Source: Lactarius indigo
Lineage: Eukaryota > Basidiomycota > Agaricomycetes > Russulales > Russulaceae
Reading direction: 5' to 3'
NCBI GenBank assembly: GCA_025766275.1
Contig: JAFKAC010000172.1
Location: forward strand, 27,228-91,227
Length of the DNA stretch: 64,000 nt
Notes under the pieces: generated by a model
What the model was told of the DNA's origin: nothing
What the model saw: the letters and a program-made list of their open reading frames with translations, nothing else
The model's database searches: none
Translations under genes and position numbers: made by a program
Shown here: positions 20,439 to 32,504 of the stretch, piece by piece
How positions within the stretch are numbered: position 1 is the first letter of the stretch
How the letters are laid out: every line of letters starts with the position of its first letter

Positions 20439-20636
20439 GCTCTACTCCCAGACTTTCGATTGAACTCCGACTTCGTTCGTGATTAGCAAGATAGACAGAG
20501 GCCTTGCCGGTGTACCTTCGTGTATTCACTAAGGCAAGCACACGGACCTTCGCGTCGTCGTGTCGAGCATACATTCGCGCTAAGTTGTTATCGCCTCTTC
20601 GAGCTCAAGTCGAGCTAACGCCGTGGCGGCGTTACA
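20058..20636 (+). repeat. 3' LTR of the Ty3 element
   Basis: 579 bp, identical to the 5' LTR except A at 20,161 in place of G at 12,779. Ends GGCGTTACA, followed by the target duplicate GCTGC. Confidence 0.97.
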
Positions 20637-21115
20637 GCTGCCATGGGCCCACACGAGATATATGTTCGGCAGCTGTCGCCACCTGCTATGGGCCATCACA
20701 ATATCATCGGCAACAGCACAAGCTTGGTCTTATATGCACATCGTCGGCCTACACAAAGCTCTTGTTCGGCAGCTTTCCTGCTTGCCCTGGGCCATTACAA
20801 TTGCATCGGCAGCAGCAAATGCCAGTCCTATGGGCCCATACGTGTATATTGTCAATGACATTGCAATTTAATTCTGGGCCAATACAAGCTCATTGCCAGA
20901 TACCCCCCATTTGTCCTGGGCCTATACATGGACCTTGTGCAGTTTCCCTATATGTGTTTGGTTGGCCCATACGATGCCTATACAGAATACATATTCATGG
21001 GCCCATACATCTATATGCGCTTAAGTCACACAATGGGCCCACGTGGGCTTTGCCGATGCGCTCATGAAATTGTCACGTGGGCTCTGCCGAGTACAATGAC
21101 CCAAATCTGCGTCAT
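20637..21115. repeat. Right end of the KDZ element: decayed 44-bp subunits
   Basis: After the Ty3 insertion the eighth 220-bp copy resumes (TGGGCCCACACGAGATATAT, TTCGGCAGCTGTCGCC) and then degrades into irregular TGGGCC/CGGCAG subunits (ATCATCGGCAACAGC, GTTCGGCAGC, CATCGGCAGCAG, TGGGCCCATAC repeated). The last such words are near 21,060-21,095, just before RRS1 homology starts. Confidence 0.8.
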
Positions 21116-21155
21116 GGGCTCGTTCGGCCGCGTGCTCAGCAGCGAGAAAAACTAG
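21116..21155 (+). pseudogene. RRS1 3'-end remnant truncated by the KDZ element
   Basis: Encodes GSFGRVLSSEKN and a stop, matching GKFSRMLDGEKS at 48,694-48,729 in the second block; downstream DNA stays about 95% similar. The KDZ right end therefore lies within the C-terminal codons of an RRS1 copy. Confidence 0.7.
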
Positions 21156-22708
21156 GACAGGTGAAATGTAAGGTACCGAACGCCTCCCACCTTACTCTTA
21201 TGTGCTCACTACTTCACCTCTGATTATATTTATACAGCGCCACTTCGCCCCTAGCTCGAATCGATTGAAAAGTCCGTCGACGCGCAGAAGATGCGAATAT
21301 CATCAAACAAATAAGAAATGGCACGCCCGGTGGTTAGCCATTTAAAATGTTGAAACAGGATCGGGGCGGTGGCAGTGCAGGGGACTTGGTCGACGTGCGC
21401 AAGGTGCGATTCGCTTCTTGGGGGCGGGGAGCAGGTGCGCAAATCGGTCTCGGGTCGTGAGAACTGAGGTGATAATGATAATGCCCTCATGACATCCGCA
21501 AAAATACACAGGCCCCTGGGCACGACTCTAAACCCGCGTCGCAAACGCCATAAACCTGCGTTGTGCTCGTGACAGCGTACTTGCCCCGTGCCTACGGATT
21601 CTGCAACAACGGGATCGAGATGCTCAAGGTTACTACGGAAAGCCCCCATGCTTACAGTTCCCTCCCGTCCATCCGGATTCGGTTGGCGTTCTCAATCTTC
21701 CGGACAGCATCACTGATATCCTCGTCTAGGTTGGCGCTCTCAATTCCTCCCGCTGTCTCGCAGATATCCTCGTCTGAGCGCACATATCCTTGAAGCATAT
21801 TACCTATCACAACAAGGAGCACAGCCGTCATAGATTCCGAATACGAAAAATCTGACAAGATCCCACGGCCCCGGAAAATCAGGTCCCACTGGGTTGGGCG
21901 TCATATCGACGGTGGTCGTCCTAAAGATACCATCTGAGATGGCAGCGAGAATCTAGATCTAGATCTAGACATAACTCATCACCCGACAGACGTCCTCTGA
22001 ATCCTGGCTCGTGGAGACACTTTCTCACGTTTCTCTCCGTCTCCATCATTCCCGTCTTTGGACCTTATGTACGCGACCCCCACGGGGGCCTTCTGAACCC
22101 TTAATTTTCCCTGCTCGGTTTCGGTTCCGTATTTACGATTCGAGGCACCTCGTCTCTTGCCTTGTCTACGTCTTGTCACAAGTGTAGTGGTACTCGCCGC
22201 AAGCGGTCTGTATCTCTGATGTACACTCCGGAATACAAATGGATTTAAAAAATAAAATAAAATAAACCTGGCCCGTGGTCATCCGGTCATGGATGAAGCA
22301 CGTCAAGCAAGACGCCAAGCCGCGCGTCACGCGTCACGAGTGAGGTAGAATATCTGGACGAAACGGGTCATTTTGCACCAGACAGGATCTTATGGTTTTT
22401 GCTCGCGATACAGACATCATGGTTTTTCCGTTGAGAGTGAACCGTTTTTATCAAGGCTTTACTCCGGTCAAGCCCAGACAGTGATCCGAAATTCCACGTA
22501 CCCGAACATCATGATAATTTAATTTGCATACTCCTTGCTGCTCTCATTTCGGATCTGACTGTGCGAACAGAATTTCAGCAAATTGGTGTCGCCTCCATGA
22601 CGTCTAGTAAATCTGTCTCTATTTGGTGCATGCGTCCAGCTACTTTAAATGCAAAACAATCCAGGTTCCTCTAGTAAGTCCCATATTCAGAATTGCTGTC
22701 TGTCACGA
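21156..22708. other. Intergenic region shared by both duplicated blocks (copy at 48,730-50,256)
   Basis: About 95% similar to the second block. Open frames of 130-145 codons exist on the - strand in both copies (21,251-21,649; 48,788-49,222) but show no motif, signal peptide or intron logic, so I do not call a gene. A short palindromic run (AGATCT)n occurs at about 21,953-21,970 and in the copy. Confidence 0.5.
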
Positions 22709-25700
22709 CTACAGCTCATCCCGGATGGGTCCAGCGGGCACTTCGCTCTTGTCCGCGCCTTCCTCCTCGCTCGCAATATGGCCCTCCATTGTCTCTTCTG
22801 CGGGAACGGGGACAGGGATGGCCCCAGCCTTGGCGAGCTCGTTCACGTCCGCAGCGGCGGCGCTCGCGTGAATGCGACCCTCGTTCGCCAGTCTCCGTGT
22901 GAAGCGCGCAATCTCGGTATCGTACAGCTCCCATTCGGGGATCTGACGGGCCCGCGCGAGCTTCGGTTCTTTCTATAGGTGTAGAGGCGGGATTAATAGT
23001 TGAACAGGCTCTTTAAAGGAAGGAAGGGGAGTGCGAACCGTTAGAGGATTTTGGCAGAGATCGATGGTCTTGGCACGATCTAGTCTGTCCTTGCTACCTA
23101 ATCGACTGTTAGCATAGGATCTCTAACTCGCCGCGAACTCGCTCTCAACTCACACCACGTTTCGCACTAAGGGAAAATTTGTGTTATTGTAGCGTCACAC
23201 TAGAAATACACGAAAGAAACCTACCCATAGCCAGTCTTCATGTAGAGAGAACTTTGAACGTATAAGCGACGCCAACAGTAGTCAAATAGTCCTGGACTCA
23301 CTATAGGAACGTGTCCTTGCAGGTTATTCGGAAGGTCTGTAACAGGCCGTCAACGTCATCGCGAGTTTACATTAATTCACGAATGAAATGAGCGTACCTT
23401 GATCAAGGTTGGCAAGCGAATTGGGGTCGGCCGAGAGCTGTTGATAATGACTGCGCAGGATATCCTAGAGAGCGAAATGTGGTGTTCACAAGGCGAAGAC
23501 AAGGACAAGGGATTCCACGTACCCCGGCAGCCATCTGGCGGAACCGAACCAAGTCCACGACATACAGTGCGCTGCGGAGCCAATCAATCAGTAATCGGCA
23601 CCAACCGGGCAAGGGCCGCAACTCCCCCTACCCCCTCCAAAAAAAAAGGGTATCACCTGATGTGGTAGGGACGCCCTCGCAGGAACTGCTCCCAATATCC
23701 CGTTTTCCAGAACCGGAAGCCTTCCATCTCCTCGTTATCGTCGCCCATCGGGGTATAGCCATAGGGTGCTCCGTGCAAGTCGAGGTCAATCAGTTCCTTC
23801 AAGTCTGCGCGTACAATCTGGTCCGCGTCGACAAAGATCACCTTGTCGAGGTCCATCGGGAATAGAACGTCGAGGAAGAGAATTTTGTATGCCCAGATGA
23901 TCCGTTGTTTTTCGCGTTGTTGTCTCAACCACGTCGGCCACTTGTACGTGACGAGCTCATACTGGAAACCGTATTCCTGAGCGAATTGAGGGATGAATTC
24001 CTGTGCAAAATGGTTAGGTTGCTCCCCATCAGACAGTGGATGGGAATCGTACCAGGAAGGATGGCGACAGGAAGTTCTCGATGAACCAAAACTTCACTGT
24101 GTGCTTCGTGTTGCGTAGAACACTTAGGATCATGATAGACGCGAATCTCTGGAAAATACGTGAGCTCCAGGCCGCATGAGTTAGTCTTTGCGTTAACTTT
24201 ACCTCGTACAATAATCCCGACGCCACTGTGAAAATGTTAATCTCGGCGTGTCTTTGCGTCGACAGCCCTGTCTCCGCCTTGCTTCCCGATGACTTGAACA
24301 TCAACGAAATGCTAACCCAGGTATCAGCTCGACTCACTTGACGGGACGAAACAAGGTGGCGGCTCACCGCGAGACGATATTATCGACGATTCCGCTGGGC
24401 TGCCGCTCTTCCTCTTCGGGGTCCTCGAGTACATCGACGAACTCTTGACCTGGAAGACGCGCTAGGCGCGGATACAGCGTCAGGCCCTCGAAGCTCGTCA
24501 CCGTCACTTCGTTGTCCGCCTCCTCAACAGGAGGGCTGACCCATCCCTCATTCCCCGCGCTTTCTAGCCAGAACACCTCACGCCCGCGTCCCTCCCGTGT
24601 CTCGAGGTGGTACACGCCTGGGGTTGCCTTGAACTGCAGGTAGCCTAGGTTCTCCACGACGAGGGTGTCGTCGATCGGCCTGCCATGGTGACCTGCGAGT
24701 TGCAGCTGCACGCCCCGCGGGGGGGAATTCGTGCCCCTTTCTCGAGCGTGTCCGCCGACAATGATATAGTCGAGCTCGAAAACGGCCTCCACCCCGCGTT
24801 GTCGCTCGTCGCCAGACAAGACACCAAGCTGGATATTATCTAGGTCGTAGAGCGCTTCACGAGGGCGCACGACCCACGAAGACGTCTCGTCCAGCCCGAG
24901 AGTGTAGATCGGTTCGGTTGGAAGGTCACGGAACAACACTTGCGCGGGAACCTCGTATCTGCAAATGGTCTATGAGAAGAACAAATGCTCGGAATTAATG
25001 CAATGTTACCCATTATCATCGAATGTGAGTGAAGGGATGAGATTGTAGCGGTAGAAACGTTTCAACGGGAGCTGTGGCGCGATGATGAGGTAAGTTCGTG
25101 AATAAGCAAACACAGGTCAGGTGACATACTTCTGAGTACTCGGGCGGCTGGAGATGGAACTCCACCGTAACTGTCGGAATATTCGAGAGCCACTATATGC
25201 AGGGCAGTATGAGCAAGCAAGCGAAAGTGCCTCATGGACCCAAAAGCACCTCAAAGAGACTTGTGTATTTTTGTGCCTGTTCGCTCAGAGGATCCAAGAT
25301 GACAACGAAACGATGCAATGCAGTCGTATTGTCGCCGATGGTAAAAGCACTGGTCGTAGACGGGAACCATCAGAATGTTGGTTAGCCTGTCGACCCGGCG
25401 AAGGGGCGATGGATCACAGACGTGTATTGGCTTTCCATAATCTTGTAATTCTGATTGCGCGACACCGGGCCTTTGTTGAAGATGCCCGATCGGGTCGGAT
25501 CCTCGACTTGCAACGTGGATATGACGGAAGACACCGTCGACACGACGACAGCCGCGGTCGCCCTGTGATCAACAGTTCAGAAAACTGAGTATCTACGCGT
25601 TTCGAAACGAGGTGTCGGGGCTCACCGGTCGTAGCCCGCAAAAGCGGGGACAATATCCCAGAGAGCGCTCAACACAGGCTGGACGCGCTTCGCTAGCTCG

Positions 25701-28700
25701 TAGTCCTCAAGAATTCGGTAATCCTCCGCGGTGAACTCTCCTGGTGCGATAGGCCCGATTATCTGTGAGAGCCGGATGGGCACACTATGTCAGCAGCTGG
25801 AAGCGGACAGACAAGTGGAAGGGACATCACTCGGCCGTTTATGATCAGTCCCGATGCGCCGGGTGCGAGGCCTGCCATCTTCGCGACCAATTTGCCCGTC
25901 TGAACGTACCGCTGGTAATCGTCCTGGTCGACATCTGCTAGGGCGACACCACCGGTGATCTCGTCAAGCGGAGAAGCCATGCTCAGAACGGTCTGCCCGT
26001 CCTGCCTAGATCCCGAGTCGTCACGAGGGCCGAGGGCCTGAAGCAGCTGTGACGCGGTAGCCTTCGAAAGGAGATCCTTAGATACAAGGTGAGACAATAG
26101 CGAGGAGACATGTATGTGCCGTCCCGGGTCGCTGTTCGGTGATGCGGGATTATGAAGGAAGGTGAAACGTGAACGTGCAGAGCCAGTGTCCTTTTTGGAA
26201 GCCTATCAAACTAGGCGCGAAAACGGACTATATTCGACGACGTACAGCGAATGTGAGCGCATCTCGTAACGAACTCAGGCCATCTTCAGCATCAAGATCG
26301 GCGACCACGTAGATGGACAGCGGTACCTGCTCAGAAGCTGCAACACATCGTCAGCGGCCAAGGGAGCTGACGTTGGGGGTCGACTCACCAGGGTATATAA
26401 ATGCGTCCGGAGAGATGCGCAGTCCAGTCTGCTTGTGCAAGTCGGACAGGGTAATCACGCGCACGCCGCCGCCCAGTGGGACGATGTGACGATTGCGCCT
26501 CTTCATGGTGGTGGGTAAATCGTAGAAATGATTCTCAATGTCGTCCGCCTGATCATCCGTAATTGCACCCGCGTAGATCTAACAAAAAAAAACAGTTCGT
26601 CAGATGCCAACTGCGCGCAGTTACAAAACGGACCTTCTCTTGGAATACTGAAGAGCCTGTCCGACACTGGTTTGCAGCGGGTTAAGGAAGTTCTGCCCCC
26701 ATTGGAGATAAGATAGAACTTGGGAGACAAGGCAGGGGATCGACGTACGTCATCGAGCGCGTAATACTTTCCATTGATAAATGTGTGGCCGTTAGGTGAC
26801 GAGGCCGCATCTGTACCTAGCCATTGTGCATATGCGCGAGCCTTGTTGATCCTCGCTTCGAAAAATTCGGAAGTGCCGCCGGCCAGAACATCGAATGACA
26901 ATGCCTCTCTTCCTCCTTTGATTTCCTCGCTACCAGCGAGCGCGTCGAATTCCCTCTGCACGTGGGACCAGTCCAACTCTCGCTCTCCCCTGTCCTGCAG
27001 ATCCAGAATCTGACGTAGAATAATGAGTCAGGATAAAAGTCGTAAGTATGGTCCACGCACAGCACTGAAGAATCGCATAGTCGCAACACGCCCGTAGTTC
27101 TCCGTCAAGTAGTAGAACACCCTGGCCATCCTTGCGCCCTCTTCCGTCTCAACGACGGGAACAATACCGAGGCGAATCGGGTAGGAGCGCTGGATGAGCA
27201 TCGAGACCGTGTTCGTAATGAAGTGCAGGCTTGCTGGTCGAAACAGGTCGAACACGAACACGACATTGAACATGTTGCGACGGACAGTGGGCGCTTGACC
27301 TGGATACATCGAGTGCAAGAGCTTCGTTCAGTCAGTGACGCGCAAAAACGAACGGAAAAGGTGGACTTACTGCATATAAGGATGGCTGCCAACGTGCGTA
27401 GCTGCGCAAGAGTGAGAAGCCTGGGCATAATGAGAAATAGGTCACTCACCGGCTATCTTTCTCTATGTCATTCCACCAGAAGATAAGATTCCCATCTTCC
27501 GCACGGTCGCTGGAATCGAAAAGGCCATCTGTGGCGTCGGCTCTCGGCGAAGTACCAAAAGAGGGATGGATGACAAGGTCAAACACCTCGCCTGGTAGGA
27601 GGCCAAGGGATGTCAAGGAGAGCATAAGTTCTCTTTCCTTGCGTACTAGACGAAGAAGACTTCGGGAGGCTGTCAGTAACACCAGTCGGATGTGAGGAAC
27701 AGTGAAAAGAGGGGAAGGGTAGGACATTACCTGTACGGGTTCATCTCGTCTAGGGAAACCGGCGCCCCGTTCAACCAGACCGCGCTCATGCCAGAGCGAA
27801 TTTTGTAAGAATTCGAAGAGACTTCCTCTAGGAGGCCGGATTGTGGCACAATGCGTCGGGCGAGAGAAGTCGCGTATCTTGGGAAGTCATGGACCAGGTG
27901 TTTTAATGTCTGGAGCGGGGTCGATGATTCGGAGACCAGCTGAGTGGCAAGAATACCAATCTCTTGCACGAAAAGGTCAGCAGGACGCGACGAATCGCGA
28001 AGGGGGAAATAGCGGAATGCTTACGAGCTATCTCGTCTTCTGTTAGAGGCTCGCCGATGTTCAAGGTCGTATTGAGGGGGTGTTGTTCTAGAAGGAGGAC
28101 GCTATCTAAATCGCCTTCTGCCCTATCGGCATGTACTATCTGGGCATCCAGCGTCAGAAGAAAGTCGTGAGAAAGAACGACACTGAAAGTTACTTCTATT
28201 ATGGGACCGTCTATCGTTGAGAGCGAGATAGTCCATCTTTTTCAAGTCCAGCGTGACGCCGTAGCCAGAGAGGTAGCTCCTTTCCCTTACTACGCCATCA
28301 AGAGGGACGGGTCTTAAGATGTATTTGACTCTCGGAGTGGGACCACTGGACAACCGTAGGAGGTGGGAGTGGTGCCGTCGGAAATTGGTAGATAGGAAAG
28401 AGGCATAGATGACGGCAGTGCGCGGTGGACTACTCAAGGCCTGACCGGGTGTAGGATATATGTGATCGAAAGCGAGCGTGTGGGGCTTCGGAAATGGCTC
28501 ACTGGCGCTGCCACGTGAACACCGCAAGAGCGGAAACCTGGAGAGAGTTTGACGACTCACGAAGACAAGGGGCCCCCCGCAGGATCGAGGGTGTCCGGGC
28601 CCGTAAGGTGTACGAGCCTTTCCACGTCGCAGACGACCTCTCCATACCAATCCACCCACGAACCACACGATTCCCCATCCGCAATGGCGTCGTTCCGAGT

Positions 28701-29446
28701 CTTTCTCGCGTTGTCTGAATAATGTTCGTAAAAGGCAACGATTTTTGGGTTTGCAGCGTGCAGGCGAGCTGGGCTTGAACAACTTCTACGGCGCCTGGTT
28801 TGGACAAGTAGCCAGCGGAGAGTGCGGTCTGTAATGCGAGCCGCTGATGAGCCTCGGGTGAGAACTTGTCCTTGGCCGGAAACGCCCCAGGGCTCGTCAA
28901 GGCGCCCAAGAGTGAGAAGAATGCATCAGGTTCTTCTGATGAAATTGTTTCTCTGCAAAAGGAGATGTGACATTGATCGTAAAGTAATCGTTGTGAGGGG
29001 CCGTACATGAGTTCGAGGAATCAAGGGAGGAATGGTGGGAAGGCCAGGAGATGCGGAGAGAGACCTGTTGAAATGAGAGTGTGCGTCCACGCGCGAGTTA
29101 CCCCGTCGTCGGGCATAAGTGAAACGCGAGGTGTAGTCTCGCATCACGATCCTTAGATACAATTCGGACTTTACTTTACGAGTATGATCAGGGACAATCC
29201 GTTCCCCCTCTACTTAGCTGAGATATCATCGGTACTGGTGATTTCACGTGTAGTAGCTACGTTCTTTACGATGTATTTAAGTCGCCTTACGCGCACCTGG
29301 TACTTCAGTCGTTTCTGACAACGGTGCCAGCCCGCTGCGTTTTATCAAGACCTTGACTGGTGGAGAAGAAGAACTACGACAAGAGATTGCAGAGGGAGCA
29401 GGGACAGGACGAGATCAGCCCCTACTGAGACGGGGCTCGTCCTCAT
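22709..29446 (-). pseudogene. UDP-glucose:glycoprotein glucosyltransferase (UGGT), copy 1, broken
   Basis: A multi-intron gene read right to left. UGGT senses misfolded glycoproteins in the ER lumen and re-glucosylates them for calnexin. The C-terminus (stop at 22,709-22,711) ends in RDEL, an ER-retrieval signal. It is preceded by KLARARQIPEWELYDTEIAR. The GT24 catalytic domain is at 23.4-23.95 kb: [20 protein letters not shown] with the metal-binding D-A-D near 23,821-23,829, then [20 protein letters not shown] and FRFWKTGYW. The N-terminal thioredoxin-like region begins SSEEPDAFFSLLGAL near 28,940. Lesions: a 282-bp solo LTR in exon 1 separates signal-peptide codons from the mature protein; one base is missing near 28,762 relative to copy 2 (AGGC versus AGGGC), shifting the frame; and about 24 nt are deleted near 28,153. 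Exact exon limits were not resolved. Confidence 0.88.
29066..29347 (+). mobile_element. 282-bp solo LTR (second LTR family) in UGGT exon 1, TSD AGACC
   Basis: TGTTGAAATG...TTTTATCA has TG...CA ends and is flanked by AGACC at 29,061-29,065 and 29,348-29,352. Copy 2 of UGGT has the uninterrupted site (GGAGACGTTGACTGG near 56,630). A TATA-like TGTATTTAAG sits near 29,272. The short length suggests a Ty1/Copia-type LTR, but no internal region is available. Its last 118 bp recur at 39,257-39,374. Confidence 0.92.
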
Positions 29447-29818
29447 TTCGTTGCCAGTGGAATGTGTGAACCCACGCACAAACCTTAGCGTGGAGTATAT
29501 CACGTGACGTCATTTCATACCAGCATGTGAACTTGAAGTTCACTGGTAGTCTTTGACTTTTCGCAAAGATTCCACGGTCCGGTCCGGTTTTCCCGTTTCT
29601 CCGCAACTCAGTTTGCAACTCCGCTTTCTTCGACTTTCTCTTCCTTTTCGTATTTTATTTCTTCACAGTAAAAAAAACAGATGTAAATATATGTCTTAAA
29701 ACTAAATAAACAGCGCGTAAACAGCGCGTACATAACGCGTGTCCGTGTATTCGTTTGGGTCGCGCGTGGGAGGGAGGGAGAGGGACAAACAAATCCTTGT
29801 TCCCAACCCCCCACTCTA

Positions 29819-32504
29819 ATGCCCCCCTTCGAAATTCCCACTGGGCCCCCAATTACCGAAAGGGGTAGCACCTACCTCGTGTCCGACGCGAAGCTGCGCC
29901 GCGGCAAACGCCCGAACCCGAAGCCCGCATATGGGAGTATTACCTACGATCGCGAGAAAGGGGAGATGCCCTTGGAGTGGGCCAAAGAGGACGAGTTCCT
30001 GGTTTGGTTGGCTGCCGAGGAACACGCGAAGACGATCAAATTTGTCGTGAGTGTCACTGAGGAATCTAGCTCACCAAATTGGCGGGCACGGCGCACGTTC
30101 AGGTGCTCGCGGGAATTCTCAGGCGGGAAGTCAGATCGCGAAAACACCCACAAATGGGATCGAAAGATCCCCTCCATGAAAACAGGTTGCCGGTGCCGCC
30201 TGATCGTCAAACAGTATCCGCACACCGACACAATTCTTGGGAAGTATGAAGGCCAGCATGACCACGCGCTTGGCGATGAGAATCTCCGGTTCCTCAGGCT
30301 GTCAGATAGCATCCGGAACCTTGTGATGGAAATGATTCACACTGGCATAGATCCCAAGGCAATAGTCAGTGACGACTAATTTTTTTTTGCCGAGCTAACG
30401 GAACGGCTATCGCGTCTAGTTGCAACGCGTACGCGAATCCTGCAAGCCGACAGATCACGATTACCACATGACCATGCGCGACATCAGCCGCCTCCGTCGG
30501 ATAGTGGAGAATGACGAAATTCGCCTGGACGATAATGACGCGATCTCCGTTAGGCTTTGGGTCGCTCGGCTCCGGCAGTGTGGTGCTGAGGCCGTCCTGA
30601 AGGACAAGAGGGATCCGCCTCCCCCCGAATCTGGTCTATCTCCAGATTCTTTTGTCCTATGCATTCAAACTGAGTACCAGAGGGACCGCTTCCGAGCACT
30701 TGGCTCCGATTTTTTGTCAATAGATGCCACTCACAATACAACTCAGTACATAGGGGTCCAACTGTTCACTCTGATTGTGAGGGATTTGTGGGGCCATGGT
30801 GCGCTTTGTGGCACTTTTCCGTTTACGGACGCTTACTCCATCGCTTACTCCATTTCCGTCTGCCAGGTGTTCCTGTCGCATGGATGCTGTCGTCAAATGG
30901 CACAGAAGCGACAATACAATTTTTTCTTAATTTCGTAAAAAATCGCAGCCCTGAAACGAAACCGCGGATCACAATGAGTGATCGTGACAAGGCGCAAATG
31001 AACGCTGTAAAGGCCGTGTATCCGGACACCACACTTCTGTTGTGCTGGTGGCACGTGCTTCGCGCCATGCGGATGCACTTCCGCACGGAAGAATTCCCGG
31101 TACTTTGGGAACGCGTCAAAGAATGGGTCAAAACGTCCGATCAATCGACGTTTGATTCCGCGTGGGATTGGATCCGGACCGATGATTCGGTACCCAAGAG
31201 CTTTGTCGAATATCTTGAGACCCATTGGATGGACATTGTGCCCCTTTGGGCAGGGATTTCAAGACAGAATCGGACGATCTTCCAAGAAGGGGACACAAAT
31301 ATGCTTATTGAGGCGTAAGTAGTCTTATCACACAAATTATCAGTCAGGATCACTCAAATCTATGCCTATCTAGCTACCACCACATCCTAAAATCTAAGTG
31401 GCTTGAGGGAAAGAGGAATCGGCGTGTGGACCATCTCGTCCACACACTCGTTACGATTATGCTCCCGTCTTACGCGATCCAGCACGTCCGCCAGGAACTA
31501 GGGTTTGAAGGTCTAAATCTAGCCGCTAAGCGTCGCAAGGAAATTCTCGCGAAAACTCCGGAAATTAATGCCGAGTCAATCCACAAACTACGCGACGACC
31601 AATATAATGTGTTATCCGCACATTCATCGCGTACCTATTCGGTTAAGCTTAGCACACAGTCCTGCGACTGCCCGGACTGGCCCAGGGTGGAGCTCTGTAA
31701 ACATGTCACCGCCGTTGCCCATTTCTTCGGGAACGGCGATCAACGAATTGAAGTGGAGGTGGTGGCCCCCAAGACGACGCAAGCGCAATCAATCCGGGAA
31801 GGTTCGGCGCGTGCGCACAGTGAGGCGAGCGCAGCAGCAATCCTGGAGAACGTAATTGCCATCTCCAGGGCGTTCCTGAGTGACGATGCGGCGATGTCTC
31901 CGGAGACCGTTCGAAGTCTCCAGATGGTCGAGTCACACCTGACTGCCATTGTCCAGAATGCACACTCTCCTGAGCCCCCCCTCCCTGACAAGGACGTCGT
32001 ACCACCCAATCAAGGCACGTGGGCCGAGACCGCCGAACGAATGGGGGCAAAGCGACACCGGAGGAGAACTCGCCCTGCCACCGCGTCGTCTCCAGAACCC
32101 CCGGCAACAGCACGCATTGGGATCTCAATCGCAAAAGGCCGCGTGTCAAGATTACTGACCCTTACAGTGGTGGGGTCAGTTCTGGCCGAAACGCCCCACC
32201 AGACGCACAAACTGCGGCACGGAACGCTGAAGCACGTACTCGCGCCGCAGCTGCAGCCAACGCTGCAAACTACCCTCCCCCAGAGCCTCTGAAGCGTCGC
32301 CCCAAGTACGCGAGCACCCCGGCCCCATCGGCACCCGAATCATCCGTTCCCCCACCTTCCACCCCCCCTACGTGGTTCCCCGTTCCTACCGCTTACCCTC
32401 CCAGAATGTACACGCACGCCCCGTATCCCTCGGGACCTTCGGCATACTCTGTATACTGGCCCTACGGCTATTTTCCTCAAACTCACTTACCGGCCCCACA
32501 ATAG
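29819..32504 (+). CDS. MULE transposase with N-terminal zinc finger and SWIM finger
   Basis: Exons 29,819-30,364, 30,420-30,798, 30,867-31,314 and 31,374 onward keep phase (introns 55, 68, 59 nt). Residues about 95-155 form a FAR1/WRKY-GCM1-like zinc finger (TFRCSREF, KTGCRCRLIVKQ, YEGQHDHALGD). The DDE-type MULE domain follows: FLSIDATHNTT (D at nt 30,723), TMSDRDKAQMN (D at nt 30,980), LLCWWHVLRAMRMHF. A SWIM finger is at nt 31,660-31,700 (CDCPDW...CKH). The C-terminal P-rich part is in another frame (32,159-32,504, ending near YWPYGYFPQ), which needs one more intron or a frameshift at about 32,000-32,160; that junction is unresolved. The protein would cut and integrate the element. Codons otherwise intact. 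Confidence 0.9.

Larger units (their letters stand above)
12676..20636 (+). mobile_element. Complete Ty3/Gypsy chromovirus, 7,961 bp, TSD GCTGC
   Basis: Two 579-bp LTRs (12,676-13,254 and 20,058-20,636) flank gag and pol; GCTGC at 12,671-12,675 and 20,637-20,641 is the target duplication. Domain order PR-RT-RNase H-integrase-chromodomain places it in the chromovirus branch of Metaviridae. The LTRs differ by a single substitution (G12,779 versus A20,161), so insertion is very recent. It landed inside the 220-bp array of the KDZ element. Confidence 0.98.
529..21115 (+). mobile_element. TET/JBP-carrying KDZ DNA transposon (left end outside window or beyond the LTR)
   Basis: Seen: a KDZ transposase, a TET/JBP dioxygenase and two further spliced genes, all on the + strand, between an LTR insertion at 528 and an RRS1 gene remnant at about 21,116. 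The words CTGCCGAT/ATCGGCAG and GGCCCAAT/ATTGGGCC recur in genes, introns and spacers throughout and are rare elsewhere in the window. Known: in basidiomycetes, TET/JBP genes are repeatedly physically associated with KDZ (Kyakuja-Dileera-Zisupton) transposons. Inferred: one composite element of about 12.1 kb once the LTR insertions at 9785-10250 and 12,676-20,636 are removed. The right boundary is set by where homology to the RRS1 copy near 48,700 begins. Terminal inverted repeats and target duplication cannot be checked because the left end is not visible. Confidence 0.85.

Noticed and set aside
20928..21155. 75-codon frame across the KDZ right end as a gene
   Set aside because: Only its last dozen codons match RRS1; the rest is KDZ repeat sequence.
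21251..21649. 132-codon - frame conserved in both blocks (48,788-49,222)
   Set aside because: Conservation matches the general 95% identity of the duplicated DNA; no codon-level constraint or motif is visible.
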